DNA of 24,953 nucleotides from a virus. Below the pieces are notes generated by a model. The model was not told the origin of the DNA and did no database searches. It was given only the letters and a program-made list of their open reading frames with translations. Positions 1-7,885 of the stretch are shown one piece after another; the first letter of the stretch is position 1; each line of letters opens with the position of its first letter. The position numbers were made by a program, and so were the translations under genes. The DNA is taken from the IMG/VR virus record IMGVR_UViG_3300035698_008452, positions 1 to 24,953 of that record; one strand, 5' to 3'.

Positions 1-1
1 A

Positions 2-118
2 GAATGGGCGGATTATCCAGAGTTACGATTTGAAGTAAGTAATGGTCAAACTTTATGTAAAAAATGTCATAGAATAAAGACAAGTAAATATTTAAAATTA
101 AAATTAAAAAAACAGTAA
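2..118 (+). CDS. HNH endonuclease, C-terminal fragment (5' end outside window)
   Basis: Reading from base 2 gives 38 residues ending in TAA at 116-118, with no start codon inside the window. The fragment contains a WADYPELRFE-like stretch, then SNGQTLCKKCHRIKT and a Lys/Leu-rich tail. The combination N-G-x-x-LC-x-x-CH is the usual end of HNH endonucleases: the Asn of the HNH core, the second zinc CxxC pair and the last His. The first zinc pair and catalytic His would lie upstream and are not visible. Free-standing HNH genes are common selfish elements in phage genomes; an intact relative-type gene lies at 19086-19502. The fragment is short, so the family call is moderate. Confidence 0.6.
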   Translation, partial: EWADYPELRFEVSNGQTLCKKCHRIKTSKYLKLKLKKQ

Positions 119-146
119 GGACAAATTATAAGGAAAGCGTTATAAT
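118..146 (+). promoter_or_regulatory. Putative sigma70-type promoter before groES
   Basis: The sequence shows AGGACA (118-123, four of six matches to the -35 consensus), a 17-base spacer, and a perfect TATAAT (141-146). The predicted start of transcription is near 153, only about three bases before the ATG at 156. No Shine-Dalgarno sequence lies in between, so the message would be nearly leaderless. TATAAT can occur by chance in such AT-rich DNA, but the 17-base spacing supports the call. Confidence 0.45.
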
Positions 147-155
147 TAAATAATA

Positions 156-461
156 ATGAAATATAAACCAACTTCCAACTATTTATTAATTAAGCCAACT
201 AAAGTAAAAGATGCTACTAAAAGTGGCATTATTATCCCACATGAGGACAAGCAGATGCCTCAAAAAGGGATTATTATCGCTATAGGTGACAATATATCGG
301 AAGAAGGAAACACCCTGCCTATTCCTTATAAAATAGGGGATACTGTTCTTTTTAAAAAATGGGTAGCTGTTGAATATCAAATTGATCCTACTGATTTAAA
401 GAGTAATAAATATTTATTTTTAAAACATAATGAAATATTATCAATCGTAGAGGAAGATTAA
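156..461 (+). CDS. groES: GroES-like co-chaperonin (Cpn10)
   Basis: The 101-residue protein matches the usual Cpn10 length of about 95-100. In order it has an N-terminal strand (NYLLIKP, 8-14), a mobile-loop-like segment ending SGIIIPHED (23-31), a QKGIIIAIGD strand (36-45), a KIGDTVLFKKW core (59-69) and a C-terminal LFLKHNEILSIVEE (87-100). These are the conserved blocks of GroES. In the cell it would cap GroEL; no GroEL is in the window, so it presumably works with the host chaperonin on phage proteins, as T4 gp31 does. The start has no Shine-Dalgarno sequence but follows a promoter-like TATAAT. Its last base overlaps the next gene (TAATG). Confidence 0.87.
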   Translation: MKYKPTSNYLLIKPTKVKDATKSGIIIPHEDKQMPQKGIIIAIGDNISEEGNTLPIPYKIGDTVLFKKWVAVEYQIDPTDLKSNKYLFLKHNEILSIVEED

Positions 462-1330
462 TGAAAAAAATTAGTACTATTGGCGTTGTAGGTAGTAGAG
501 GAATGGTTGGTAGCAATACTTATCGTTGGTTTAAAAAACAAGGTTATAAAGTTTTTGGCTATAGTAATACTAAACGAGAAGAAGAAACTTTAGTAAATTC
601 TTCTGATTTAATATTTATTTGTGTTCCTACTCCTTATCGTTGGAATGGTAAGGGTTTTGATGCTTCTATTATTGATGGAGCATTGAAATCTATAAAAGAT
701 GGAGCAATGGTAATTATTAAATCTACAATTATTATTGGTACTACAAATAAATTTCAAAAGAAATATCCTCATTTAAAATTAATGTTTAATCCTGAATTTT
801 TATCAGAAGATACTTGTTGGACTGATTTTATCAATCCAGATAGACAATTTTTAGGTTATACCAAAGAGAGTTATAGTGTGGCTACCCAAGTTTTGCATAC
901 TCTCCCTCAAAGTCCTTATGATATTATCCTTCCTGTAAAAGAAGCAGAGTTATTAAAATATATAAATAACTTACATGGTGTTTTAGAGGTAATGGAAAGT
1001 AATCACTATTATGATGTTTGCCAAAAAGAAGGCTTAGATTATAAACGAATTGTAAAAGCTATGGTTTCTTCTAAATGGGTAGGTTGCCCTATGAGTAGAC
1101 ATTACAGAACAATTTTTCATAAAGGTAAAAGAGGGGTTGGGGGTAAATGTTTCCCTAAAGATTTAAACGCTTGGTTAGACTACTGTAAAGCTCTTGGAGT
1201 TAATACTAAATTATTTCAAGCCGCTAGGGATTATAATTTTGATTTATTGAAAGATCAAGGTTTAGATGAAGAAATGGCTGAACAAATTAGTAGTAAAGAA
1301 GACTTTGAAAAAATGAAGGAAAAAGTATAA
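461..1330 (+). CDS. UDP-glucose/GDP-mannose dehydrogenase family protein, short form
   Basis: The family oxidises C6 of a nucleotide sugar with NAD, giving for example UDP-glucuronate. The 289-residue product has a Rossmann loop near 8-17 (GVVGSRGMVG), VPTP (55-58), STIIIGTT (88-95), NPEFLSED (110-117), PDR (126-128), EAELLKYINN (161-170, with the conserved Lys and Asn) and GVGGKCFPKD (225-234), which supplies the catalytic Cys230. Family members are usually about 390-450 residues. This one stops about 60 residues after the cysteine and so lacks the C-terminal UDP-binding domain. The chain ends in a charged helix-like tail with no downstream in-frame remnant. GAGGAAG is a good ribosome site before the start. 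The substrate sugar cannot be told from sequence. A nucleotide-sugar epimerase follows one base later. Confidence 0.85.
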   Translation: MKKISTIGVVGSRGMVGSNTYRWFKKQGYKVFGYSNTKREEETLVNSSDLIFICVPTPYRWNGKGFDASIIDGALKSIKDGAMVIIKSTIIIGTTNKFQKKYPHLKLMFNPEFLSEDTCWTDFINPDRQFLGYTKESYSVATQVLHTLPQSPYDIILPVKEAELLKYINNLHGVLEVMESNHYYDVCQKEGLDYKRIVKAMVSSKWVGCPMSRHYRTIFHKGKRGVGGKCFPKDLNAWLDYCKALGVNTKLFQAARDYNFDLLKDQGLDEEMAEQISSKEDFEKMKEKV

Positions 1331-1331
1331 A

Positions 1332-2249
1332 ATGTCTAAATTTTTATGTACAGGTGGAGCAGGATTTATAGGAAGTAATTTTGTAGATTTTCTTATTGAT
1401 AAAGGGCATCAAGTTACTATTATTGATGATTTAAGTACAGGTAAAATAGAAAATATTAATCCAAAAGCTCGTTTTGTAAATAAAGATATTAGTGCTAATT
1501 TAGCTACATTTCTTTCAATATTTGCTAAAATTGATTGCGTTTTTCATTTTGCGGCATTAGCAAGAGTACCTAGATCAGTAAAAGACCCATTGGGGACTAA
1601 TAGAGTCAATGTAACAGGTAGTTTAAATATTTTGCAAGCGTGTAGACAATTAAGGATAAAATTAGTAATTTCTTCTTCTTCTTTAGTTTATGGTAATCAA
1701 ATTTCTCCTATTATGAAGGAAACTATGATTAAAAAGCCTTTATCTCCTTATGGATTACAAAAATCTATTGTAGAAGATTATGCTGATATGTTTTCTAAAT
1801 TATATGATATGAATATTATTTCACTTAGATATTTTAATGTTTATGGAAAAAGGCAGGTAAAGAAAGGAGCTTACTCTCTTGTAATTGGTAAGTTTTTAGA
1901 TCAGAAATCAATGGGGCAGAGAATGACTATATATGGTGATGGTAAACAAACTAGAGCTTATACTCATGTTTCTGATGTTGTTAGGGCTAACTGGTTATCT
2001 GCTAATTTGCCTATGAATACAAATGGTTCTCATCTTATTTTTAACATAGGAACTGGTGAAGAAACTAGTGTTAATCAAATTGCTGAAATGCTTGGGGGAA
2101 AAAGTAGACATATTATTCCTAATCCAAGAGGCGAGTTTGAAGAAAATAGAAAATGTGCTAATTTTAATAAAGCTAAAAAGATTTTAAAATGGCAACCTAA
2201 AATATTTATTAAAGAAGGTATAAAGAAAGTTTTAGAAGATGAAAATTAG
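1332..2249 (+). CDS. NAD-dependent nucleotide-sugar epimerase/dehydratase (extended SDR)
   Basis: The 305-residue protein is a typical extended short-chain dehydrogenase/reductase. It shows the nucleotide loop TGGAGFIGS (7-15), an acidic strand end IIDDLS (30-35), FHFAALA (71-77), the catalytic serines in SSSSLVYG (114-121), and the pair Y140xxxK144 (SPYGLQK), followed later by LRYFNVYG. These features fit UDP-glucose, UDP-glucuronate or UDP-GlcNAc 4-epimerases. It begins one base after the dehydrogenase stop, with AAGGA upstream. The gene pair suggests oxidation to a uronic acid followed by C4 epimerisation, for example UDP-GlcA to UDP-GalA. That pathway is inference; the fold and catalytic residues are clear. 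Confidence 0.9.
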   Translation: MSKFLCTGGAGFIGSNFVDFLIDKGHQVTIIDDLSTGKIENINPKARFVNKDISANLATFLSIFAKIDCVFHFAALARVPRSVKDPLGTNRVNVTGSLNILQACRQLRIKLVISSSSLVYGNQISPIMKETMIKKPLSPYGLQKSIVEDYADMFSKLYDMNIISLRYFNVYGKRQVKKGAYSLVIGKFLDQKSMGQRMTIYGDGKQTRAYTHVSDVVRANWLSANLPMNTNGSHLIFNIGTGEETSVNQIAEMLGGKSRHIIPNPRGEFEENRKCANFNKAKKILKWQPKIFIKEGIKKVLEDEN

Positions 2250-2287
2250 TATACTAAAAAAATAGACTTTTATAGAAGATAAAAAAT

Positions 2288-3127
2288 ATGCGTATTTCAA
2301 TATTAACAACTCTAACAGACCCAGTTAGGCGTCAAGATAAATGGCGTGAAGTTATTAATTCTTACTGTGCTTTTGCCGACCAAGTTGTTGTAGTAAATGG
2401 TACTACTAAACATGATGAAGTATTTTTCTATTTAGCTAAACAACCTAAAATAGTACAAGTATTTTCAACTTGGCCTTTTGAATGGAATTGGGTACAACTT
2501 CCTGAACAATTAAATAAAGGTAGAAAGTTTTGTACTGGCGATTGGATAATAAAATTAGATATAGATCAACTTATTCATGAAAAAGATTACAAAAAAGTCT
2601 ATAGGGCTTTGGCAGAGTGTCCAGATTACTGCCAAGTTGCCACCTTTCAAAAAATGTCCTATGTATCAAACAAAAAATACTACCAAAAAGGGGCACAACC
2701 TATTGCTTTTAAGAATAGTAAGAATATTGTTATAGGTAAAAACATAGAAAAGAGAACTGATTTGTGTTTTGCGGTTAAACGGACTGGACAAATTTATGAA
2801 GCAGGCTTTGAAATTCCTACTGGTACAGATTTAAACGAATATAAAACAGGAATTAAGTATTGGAATTATGATTATTTCTTTAAAACAAAAGAATTTACTA
2901 GAAAAGAATTTTGGAGATTCAGTAGAGCATATAATAGACATTTTAAAAGTTGGACTTTTGGTGATTCAGAACAACACTCTTTTGAAAAATTTATAAGTAT
3001 GCAAAAAGCTCGTTATAATAGAGCACCTTATACTTATAAATTAGAAGATCATTCTAAATTTATTAGAAAATCTGTAGAAGAATTAACCCCTGAACAATTT
3101 GGTTGGAATGGGTGGGGACTTTTATGA
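2288..3127 (+). CDS. GT-A-type glycosyltransferase-like protein
   Basis: The 279-residue protein begins with an MRISILTTLTDP strand, then a second strand QVVVVNGTT (32-40). The segment GDWIIKLDIDQLI (84-96) follows, with a D91-I-D93 motif at the end of a hydrophobic strand. This matches the DxD metal/nucleotide-sugar site of family 2 glycosyltransferases. It likely transfers a sugar from an activated donor; donor and acceptor are not predictable. A 38-base gap precedes it, with only weak ribosome-site similarity. Its stop overlaps the next start as ATGA, so the two are translationally coupled. Confidence 0.65.
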   Translation: MRISILTTLTDPVRRQDKWREVINSYCAFADQVVVVNGTTKHDEVFFYLAKQPKIVQVFSTWPFEWNWVQLPEQLNKGRKFCTGDWIIKLDIDQLIHEKDYKKVYRALAECPDYCQVATFQKMSYVSNKKYYQKGAQPIAFKNSKNIVIGKNIEKRTDLCFAVKRTGQIYEAGFEIPTGTDLNEYKTGIKYWNYDYFFKTKEFTRKEFWRFSRAYNRHFKSWTFGDSEQHSFEKFISMQKARYNRAPYTYKLEDHSKFIRKSVEELTPEQFGWNGWGLL

Positions 3128-4176
3128 AAATAAAAAATTTTTTAGATATTGATTGGGGTAAGTCTAGGCAAACTTATAATCTGGGTGGTAAACATTCTAT
3201 AATTATTGATGATCCCGCTAATATAAAAGAATGGCTTAACTTAGATATACCTAGAGGATATTGTTTAAAAGTTTTTAAATCTCCTGAATATTGGCAATCT
3301 ACTTTTATTTTAGAAGCAACACTTATTCAAAATATATTTTGGATTAATGGTTTAGCTCCTAGAGTTATTCATTGTGAGAAGGTTACAGATGATACTAAAG
3401 AGTTTTGGATTCAAATAGTTGAATATGTACAAGGACAATCTATTTTATCTAAAGAAGAAAGAAAACAAAAATTAGAAAAAGTAGCTAATGACAATTTTAT
3501 TAGCGTCTATAATGGTGAACACGATGAGATATTAACTAATGATAATAATTGGCGAGGGGATAAATACATCGATTTTGGTGGGTTTAAACTAGACGAGGCT
3601 AAATATAAAGAGAAGTTAATAGCTGAAATTAATGATGTTACTCATTTTGGAAAAGCTTATAAAGGCAAGAGAGCTAGTTATCAAAGTATTCCTGATTGGG
3701 ATGTGGATGGTAAAAGAAAGACTGATTACAGAATTAAGACCACAGGGTTAGACCAAATTGACTTCAAAGATAAATCTGTTTTAGATATTGGTTGTAATTT
3801 AGGAGCAATGCTTCACTATGCTCATAGTAAAGGAGCAACAACCTTAACCGGCTATGATAAACCTGTTCTTATTAAAGTAGCTAAAGAATATGCTAATTTA
3901 AGAGGACTACATGAATTAAATTTATATGCTCAAGATTTAACTAAGATAGTTCCTAGTCAACCTGCGGATATTGTTTTCTTTCTAGCTATGAGTAAATATT
4001 TAGGTTTTCCTCAATGGCTAGCTGATATGACTAAAGAGATTTGCTTTTATGAAGGACACGCTAATGATGACGTAAATTATACTGAAAAAGAACTTAATAA
4101 ATTATTTAGTAAGGTAGTTAGTAAGGGAATTTCAAACGATAGAAGTGAGCGTTGCTTGTATGTTTGCTATAAATAA
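3124..4176 (+). CDS. Kinase-like domain fused to SAM-dependent methyltransferase
   Basis: I chose the ATG at 3124 (350 residues) because it forms an ATGA junction with the previous gene and lies just after GGGGA; an in-frame ATG at 3103 would add seven residues. The front half carries the spaced signature of a protein/aminoglycoside kinase core: K49 in LKVF, E64 in a following helix, a hinge-like IVEYVQG (98-104), H133-D134-x4-N139 resembling the catalytic loop, and IDFGG with D150-F-G152. The back half is a class I methyltransferase: KSVLDIGCNLGAM (217-229), an acidic end of strand 2 (GYDKP, 243-247), and the later strand ADIVFFLAMSKY. The gene at 4686-5774 is a paralog. The methyltransferase call is firm. 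The kinase reading rests on residue spacing alone. Confidence 0.72.
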   Translation: MKIKNFLDIDWGKSRQTYNLGGKHSIIIDDPANIKEWLNLDIPRGYCLKVFKSPEYWQSTFILEATLIQNIFWINGLAPRVIHCEKVTDDTKEFWIQIVEYVQGQSILSKEERKQKLEKVANDNFISVYNGEHDEILTNDNNWRGDKYIDFGGFKLDEAKYKEKLIAEINDVTHFGKAYKGKRASYQSIPDWDVDGKRKTDYRIKTTGLDQIDFKDKSVLDIGCNLGAMLHYAHSKGATTLTGYDKPVLIKVAKEYANLRGLHELNLYAQDLTKIVPSQPADIVFFLAMSKYLGFPQWLADMTKEICFYEGHANDDVNYTEKELNKLFSKVVSKGISNDRSERCLYVCYK

Positions 4177-4177
4177 T

Positions 4178-4693
4178 ATGTTGACAGATCCTACCGGCTT
4201 TCCAATGATGAGTACAGAAGAAGTTACTATTATTAATGACCTCATTAGAAAAGAAAAACCAGAAAATTGTCTTGAATGGGGTAGTGGTAATTCAACTTTA
4301 TATTTTCCTAAGTTACATACTTGTATTAAACATTGGCTATCTATAGAACATTTAGGTAAATATATTAAACATCTCACACCAGACATAGACAAAAAAGTTT
4401 CCTTAATGTGGATTCCTGAAAATGAATGGTATGTTGATTGTGTAAAACATCAAGGTAAAAAATATGATTTTATTTTAATTGATGGTTATGACCAACAAAG
4501 AGAGAAGTGTTTAGAAGTTGCTATGCAAATAGCCAAAGAGGGAGCAATAGTTCTGTTACACGATTCAGGTCGAGAGAGTTATCGAAAATTTCTTGAAAAT
4601 TATGGATCGAAAGTAGAGATATTATCTGAGGGTGAAAAAGAAGTCAGAAATGGTTTTTTTGCTCATAGAGGATTAGCAAGGATTTATGTATAA
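4178..4693 (+). CDS. Small class I SAM-dependent methyltransferase
   Basis: Starting at the ATG at 4178, one base after the preceding stop, gives 171 residues; an in-frame GTG at 4145 and an ATG at 4160 lie inside the previous gene. Motif I is CLEWGSGNST (31-40), followed by SIEH (56-59), the strand-4 region KYDFILIDGYD (95-105) and AIVLLHDSGR (123-132). This pattern (E-x-G-x-G, then IDG, then HD) is that of the Methyltransf_24-like family found in surface-sugar clusters. It likely methylates a sugar or related small acceptor. No Shine-Dalgarno sequence precedes 4178, so translation is probably coupled to the upstream gene. It overlaps the next gene by eight bases. Confidence 0.75.
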   Translation: MLTDPTGFPMMSTEEVTIINDLIRKEKPENCLEWGSGNSTLYFPKLHTCIKHWLSIEHLGKYIKHLTPDIDKKVSLMWIPENEWYVDCVKHQGKKYDFILIDGYDQQREKCLEVAMQIAKEGAIVLLHDSGRESYRKFLENYGSKVEILSEGEKEVRNGFFAHRGLARIYV

Positions 4694-5774
4694 AATAAAA
4701 AATATAACTGGATTAAAGGTAGGTAAACAAGCTAAAATTAGTAGAGAGCAACCTTTACTAACTGAAATTTGTAAGAAGTATGGTCGTGACCCCAGTAAGT
4801 GTTGTTTGAAAGTCTTTTATGGCAATCCTTTAGAAGAAGGTCAAACTTTAAATGAAGCATTGTGGGGAGATAATCCACTTTCACCTCCTAGAAATACTAG
4901 AAAAAATACTACTGTTTTTGCTGGTAGCCAAGTACAAAACATTCTTTGGAAACATAGAATAAGCCCAAGGGTATTTGCTATGTTTGAAGCAATTTACAAT
5001 GGGGATAGAGTGGCTTGTCAATTAACTGAATTTTTAGAAAATCCAACTGCTACCCATATTGACCAAGTTTATGAAGTTTGGCATAAAACAGAAGCCTGTG
5101 GTAAGGACTATGGTTTTACAGCACAAAGTAGAAAGATGAGTCCGAATGATGTAATGGGTGGACAGAATGTTGACCCTCAACTATGGGCATTTGATAATAA
5201 GCCTTATTTAGAAACAGTTAAGAAAATTTATATAGAGAGAGGAAGATACGGAAAAGTCTATTATCAAGATGAACCTGAGATAGGACTTACGGGTAGTCCA
5301 AGAAAGAGTGCAGATAGAATTAAATATATGCAGTTAGATAAGATAGACTTCAAAGATAAGGTTGTTTGGGATATTGGTTGTGCTGGTGGTTTCTTTTGTA
5401 GATATGCTTATAAGAGAGGGGCAAAAAGAGTAATTGGTTTTGATATGAAAGATCCAATTATTGCTTCTTTTCATGTAGCTAATTATCTAGGTATGTTTAA
5501 TATTGATTTTATAGAAGCTGATTTACTTAAAGACTTACCTTTAGAAGGTGTTCCTAAAGCAGATATAGCCTTCTTTTTATCAATGGCTTATCATGTGCCT
5601 ATTCCTCAACAAATGTTGAAAATGGTTGATACAGTTATTTTTGAAGATAATGGTAAGACTAGTAGAGAAAAAGATAAGCCTGAATCAATTTGGAAAGAAT
5701 ATTATTCTAAGATAGCGTTAGTAGGGCATGCTTTAGATCATGGGGCAAAACCTGTGTATCATTGTACAAGATAG
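4686..5774 (+). CDS. Methyltransferase with kinase-like N-terminal region (paralog of 3124-4176)
   Basis: The 362-residue protein aligns by eye over its length with the gene at 3124. Shared elements are LKVF (41-44), the VQNILW...ISPRVF block (83-97), a hinge-like QLTEFLE (112-118), and KIDFKDK followed by VVWDIGCAGGFF (226-237), which is motif I of a class I methyltransferase. GFDMKD follows as the acidic strand-2 end, then ADIAFFLSMAYH. The methyltransferase half looks functional. The kinase-like half is less complete: no clear DFG is seen (the nearest candidate is AFDN at 168-171), and the glutamate of the N lobe is not obvious. An AAGGA lies just before the start, and the gene begins inside the preceding one. 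The function of the front half is uncertain. Confidence 0.7.
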   Translation: MYKIKNITGLKVGKQAKISREQPLLTEICKKYGRDPSKCCLKVFYGNPLEEGQTLNEALWGDNPLSPPRNTRKNTTVFAGSQVQNILWKHRISPRVFAMFEAIYNGDRVACQLTEFLENPTATHIDQVYEVWHKTEACGKDYGFTAQSRKMSPNDVMGGQNVDPQLWAFDNKPYLETVKKIYIERGRYGKVYYQDEPEIGLTGSPRKSADRIKYMQLDKIDFKDKVVWDIGCAGGFFCRYAYKRGAKRVIGFDMKDPIIASFHVANYLGMFNIDFIEADLLKDLPLEGVPKADIAFFLSMAYHVPIPQQMLKMVDTVIFEDNGKTSREKDKPESIWKEYYSKIALVGHALDHGAKPVYHCTR

Positions 5775-5776
5775 TA

Positions 5777-5805
5777 TTGTAGTAAATACAAATAAATAGT
5801 ATAAT
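5777..5805 (+). promoter_or_regulatory. Putative sigma70-type promoter before the GT4-GT2 gene
   Basis: A TTGTAG hexamer (5777-5782; the TTG matches, three of six overall) is separated by exactly 17 bases from a perfect TATAAT (5800-5805). Transcription would begin near 5812, leaving a leader of about nine bases that includes part of the AAGGA ribosome site before the ATG at 5821. It lies in one of the few real intergenic gaps, which supports a promoter role. Confidence 0.45.
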
Positions 5806-5820
5806 TTAGAAGGAAATGAT

Positions 5821-7386
5821 ATGCGAATACTTATAATCATCGACAAGGGCGGAACAGCAATAGACCGATTAGCACAATCGGTAGCTAAGTATTTACCTCA
5901 ACATGAGATTAAAGTTTTTCCAGTACATCCTAAACGTAACGATATAGAAACAATGATTGAAGTTCAGAAGTTAATGACTTGGTGCGATGTACTTGATATT
6001 CATTATTGGAAATCAGGCAAAATTCTTAGAACTTCTTTTCCAAATGAGTTTGATAGTAAGCCTAAAGTTTTATTTCATTTTAATCCTTATGATGCTGAGA
6101 GTGAAGAAAATAAAAAATATGACAAAGTAGTTGTAGGTAATAAAGAAATTCATAGTAGAGTTCCTTCCGCTTATTATATTCCTTATGGTGTAGATCTTAG
6201 TTACTTTAAATTTAAGCCAGAATATACTGATGAAAAAGTAGTCAATATGTCTGTGGCTAGAATTGAAGGTAAAAAAGGTATTTTGCCAGTAGCTAAAGCT
6301 TGTAAAGAATTAGGTTATAAATTTAGATTAGTTGGTCGGGTAAGTAAACCTAACTATATGCGTGAGATTATGGAAGCAGGAGAGGGTGTAATTGAGTTCT
6401 GGGAAAATGCAACTGATGACAAATTAAGAGAAGTTTACTATAGTTCTGCAATTCATGTATGTAATTCAGTAGATGGTTTTGAGAGTGGAACATTACCTGT
6501 TTTAGAAGCTATGGCTTGTGGATTACCTGTATTGGCTAGAAATATTGGTCATGTACCTGATTTATATAATGGTTCCAATTTAGTATTAAGAGACAATGCT
6601 GTTGATCACGAAAGTCTAAAAAATCTTTTGAAAGATATGATGGAGAATAGAGAGTGGCGTTTGAAGCTAAGACAAAAAGCTTGGGAAACTGTTAAGACTA
6701 GAGATGTAAGAAAAATGGTACAAGAGATTAATAAACTTTATAATAGCTTATATTTAAGTCATCTTCCTTTAGTAAGTATTATTTTACCTACCAAGAATAA
6801 TCCAGAATGTTTTGTAAAATCTTTATATGGTGCTTTAAAACAAGATTATCCTAAATTAGAGATATTAGTGTCTGATAGTAGCACTACTCCTATTAAATTA
6901 ATTATAGATGAGGCTCAAAAGAGAACATCAATACCAATAAGATATTTATACTTTCCTCATAAAAATAATTATACTTTAGCCGAGGCTAGAAATAGAGCAG
7001 TTGTTGAAGCTGATGGAGAATATTTAGTATTCTGTGACAATAGAATTAAAATGAATACTGATGCTGTATCTCATTTTGTAAATTATAGAAAAGCTAAATG
7101 TTGGTTATGGGGAATGAAAGATAATGCTATTAAAAGTTTTGTTGAAAACTTTAGTTTTATTAGTAGACGTGAGTTTATTGATAAAGGCATGTTCTGTGAA
7201 CGTATGCAGTGGTATGGAGGAATGACCCAAGAAGTAAGAGAAAGATTTGAAAAGCAAAATGGTTTTAATTTTATTTTTATAGATGAAGCAAAGGCAGAAG
7301 GTATAAAGAGATCTAAATCAAAGACATCACGAATGGAAGCTATAGTTGAAGCTAAGTATCTACTTTATAAAATGTATTACAAATAA
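5821..7386 (+). CDS. Two-domain glycosyltransferase: GT4 (GT-B) fused to GT2 (GT-A)
   Basis: The 521-residue protein joins two transferase folds. Residues 1-310 look like GT4: the N-terminal MRILIIIDKGG, IPYGVDLSYF (120-129), VARIEGKKG (145-153), FRLVGRV (168-174), and the nucleotide-sugar E-x7-E motif with E221 and E229 in the block ending LEAMACGLPVLA (228-239). Residues 316-490 look like family 2: LVSIILPTKNNP (317-328), EILVSDSS (347-354), EARNRAVVEADGEYLVFCDN (388-407) with D406 at the metal-site position. Such a protein could add two different sugars in succession. The start has a good AAGGA site. The next gene begins one base after its stop. The fold assignments are strong; donors and acceptors are unknown. 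Confidence 0.85.
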   Translation: MRILIIIDKGGTAIDRLAQSVAKYLPQHEIKVFPVHPKRNDIETMIEVQKLMTWCDVLDIHYWKSGKILRTSFPNEFDSKPKVLFHFNPYDAESEENKKYDKVVVGNKEIHSRVPSAYYIPYGVDLSYFKFKPEYTDEKVVNMSVARIEGKKGILPVAKACKELGYKFRLVGRVSKPNYMREIMEAGEGVIEFWENATDDKLREVYYSSAIHVCNSVDGFESGTLPVLEAMACGLPVLARNIGHVPDLYNGSNLVLRDNAVDHESLKNLLKDMMENREWRLKLRQKAWETVKTRDVRKMVQEINKLYNSLYLSHLPLVSIILPTKNNPECFVKSLYGALKQDYPKLEILVSDSSTTPIKLIIDEAQKRTSIPIRYLYFPHKNNYTLAEARNRAVVEADGEYLVFCDNRIKMNTDAVSHFVNYRKAKCWLWGMKDNAIKSFVENFSFISRREFIDKGMFCERMQWYGGMTQEVRERFEKQNGFNFIFIDEAKAEGIKRSKSKTSRMEAIVEAKYLLYKMYYK

Positions 7387-7387
7387 T

Positions 7388-7864
7388 ATGAAAAAATTAA
7401 ATTTAGGTTGTGGACAAGACTGGAAATTTTTATATCCTGACTATGAGGGTCTTGATACTAGAAATCATGGTCAAAAATATCATGGTGATGTTATTCAAAT
7501 ATTGCTTAATAGAAAAGAAGGTCTTGTAGATAATCTTGACTATGGCATATTTTTAGAAGATGAAACTTATGATGAAGTAATGGCTAATCATTTCTTAGAG
7601 CATTTTGATGTAGATGATTTAAAGCACATCTTTTTAGGAGTCCATAGAATACTTAAATCAGGAGGATTATTTAGAATAACTGTTCCTCATAAAGATAGAC
7701 CTGAAGCTTGGTATTTAACTCATAGAACTTTTTGGAATGAGGCTACCTTTGAGATGTTTGGGCGAGTAGACACAGATGACCATGTAAATTTTGGTAAATG
7801 GGAAGTCGAAGAAGTAATAACTAATGGTAGAAAAAATATACACGCCTTATTAAAGAAACTATAA
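7388..7864 (+). CDS. Class I SAM-dependent methyltransferase (type 11-like)
   Basis: The ATG at 7388, one base after the previous stop, puts motif I right at the N terminus: KKLNLGCGQD (2-11). It is followed by YEGLDTR (19-25, acidic end of strand 2), YDEVMANHFLEHF (61-73) and VHRILKSGGLFRITVP (85-100). This is the standard pattern of Methyltransf_11 enzymes and of SAM-dependent methyltransferases in sugar clusters. The product is 158 residues, somewhat short for the family because it lacks an N-terminal cap. No Shine-Dalgarno sequence is present, so translation is probably coupled to the upstream gene. The substrate is unknown but is likely a glycan or sugar intermediate. Confidence 0.82.
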   Translation: MKKLNLGCGQDWKFLYPDYEGLDTRNHGQKYHGDVIQILLNRKEGLVDNLDYGIFLEDETYDEVMANHFLEHFDVDDLKHIFLGVHRILKSGGLFRITVPHKDRPEAWYLTHRTFWNEATFEMFGRVDTDDHVNFGKWEVEEVITNGRKNIHALLKKL

Positions 7865-7885
7865 TACAAGCTAAACAATTTAAAA

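Noticed and set aside
2230-2287. Similar TAGAAGAT-A/G-AAAA stretches at the end of the epimerase gene and just before the next start
   Set aside because: Short, imperfect and AT-rich; chance or a trivial duplication explains it, and no att or regulatory role can be supported.
3103-3123. Upstream ATG that would lengthen the kinase-methyltransferase gene by seven residues
   Set aside because: It lies inside the previous gene; the ATG at 3124 makes a normal ATGA junction with a closer purine-rich site.
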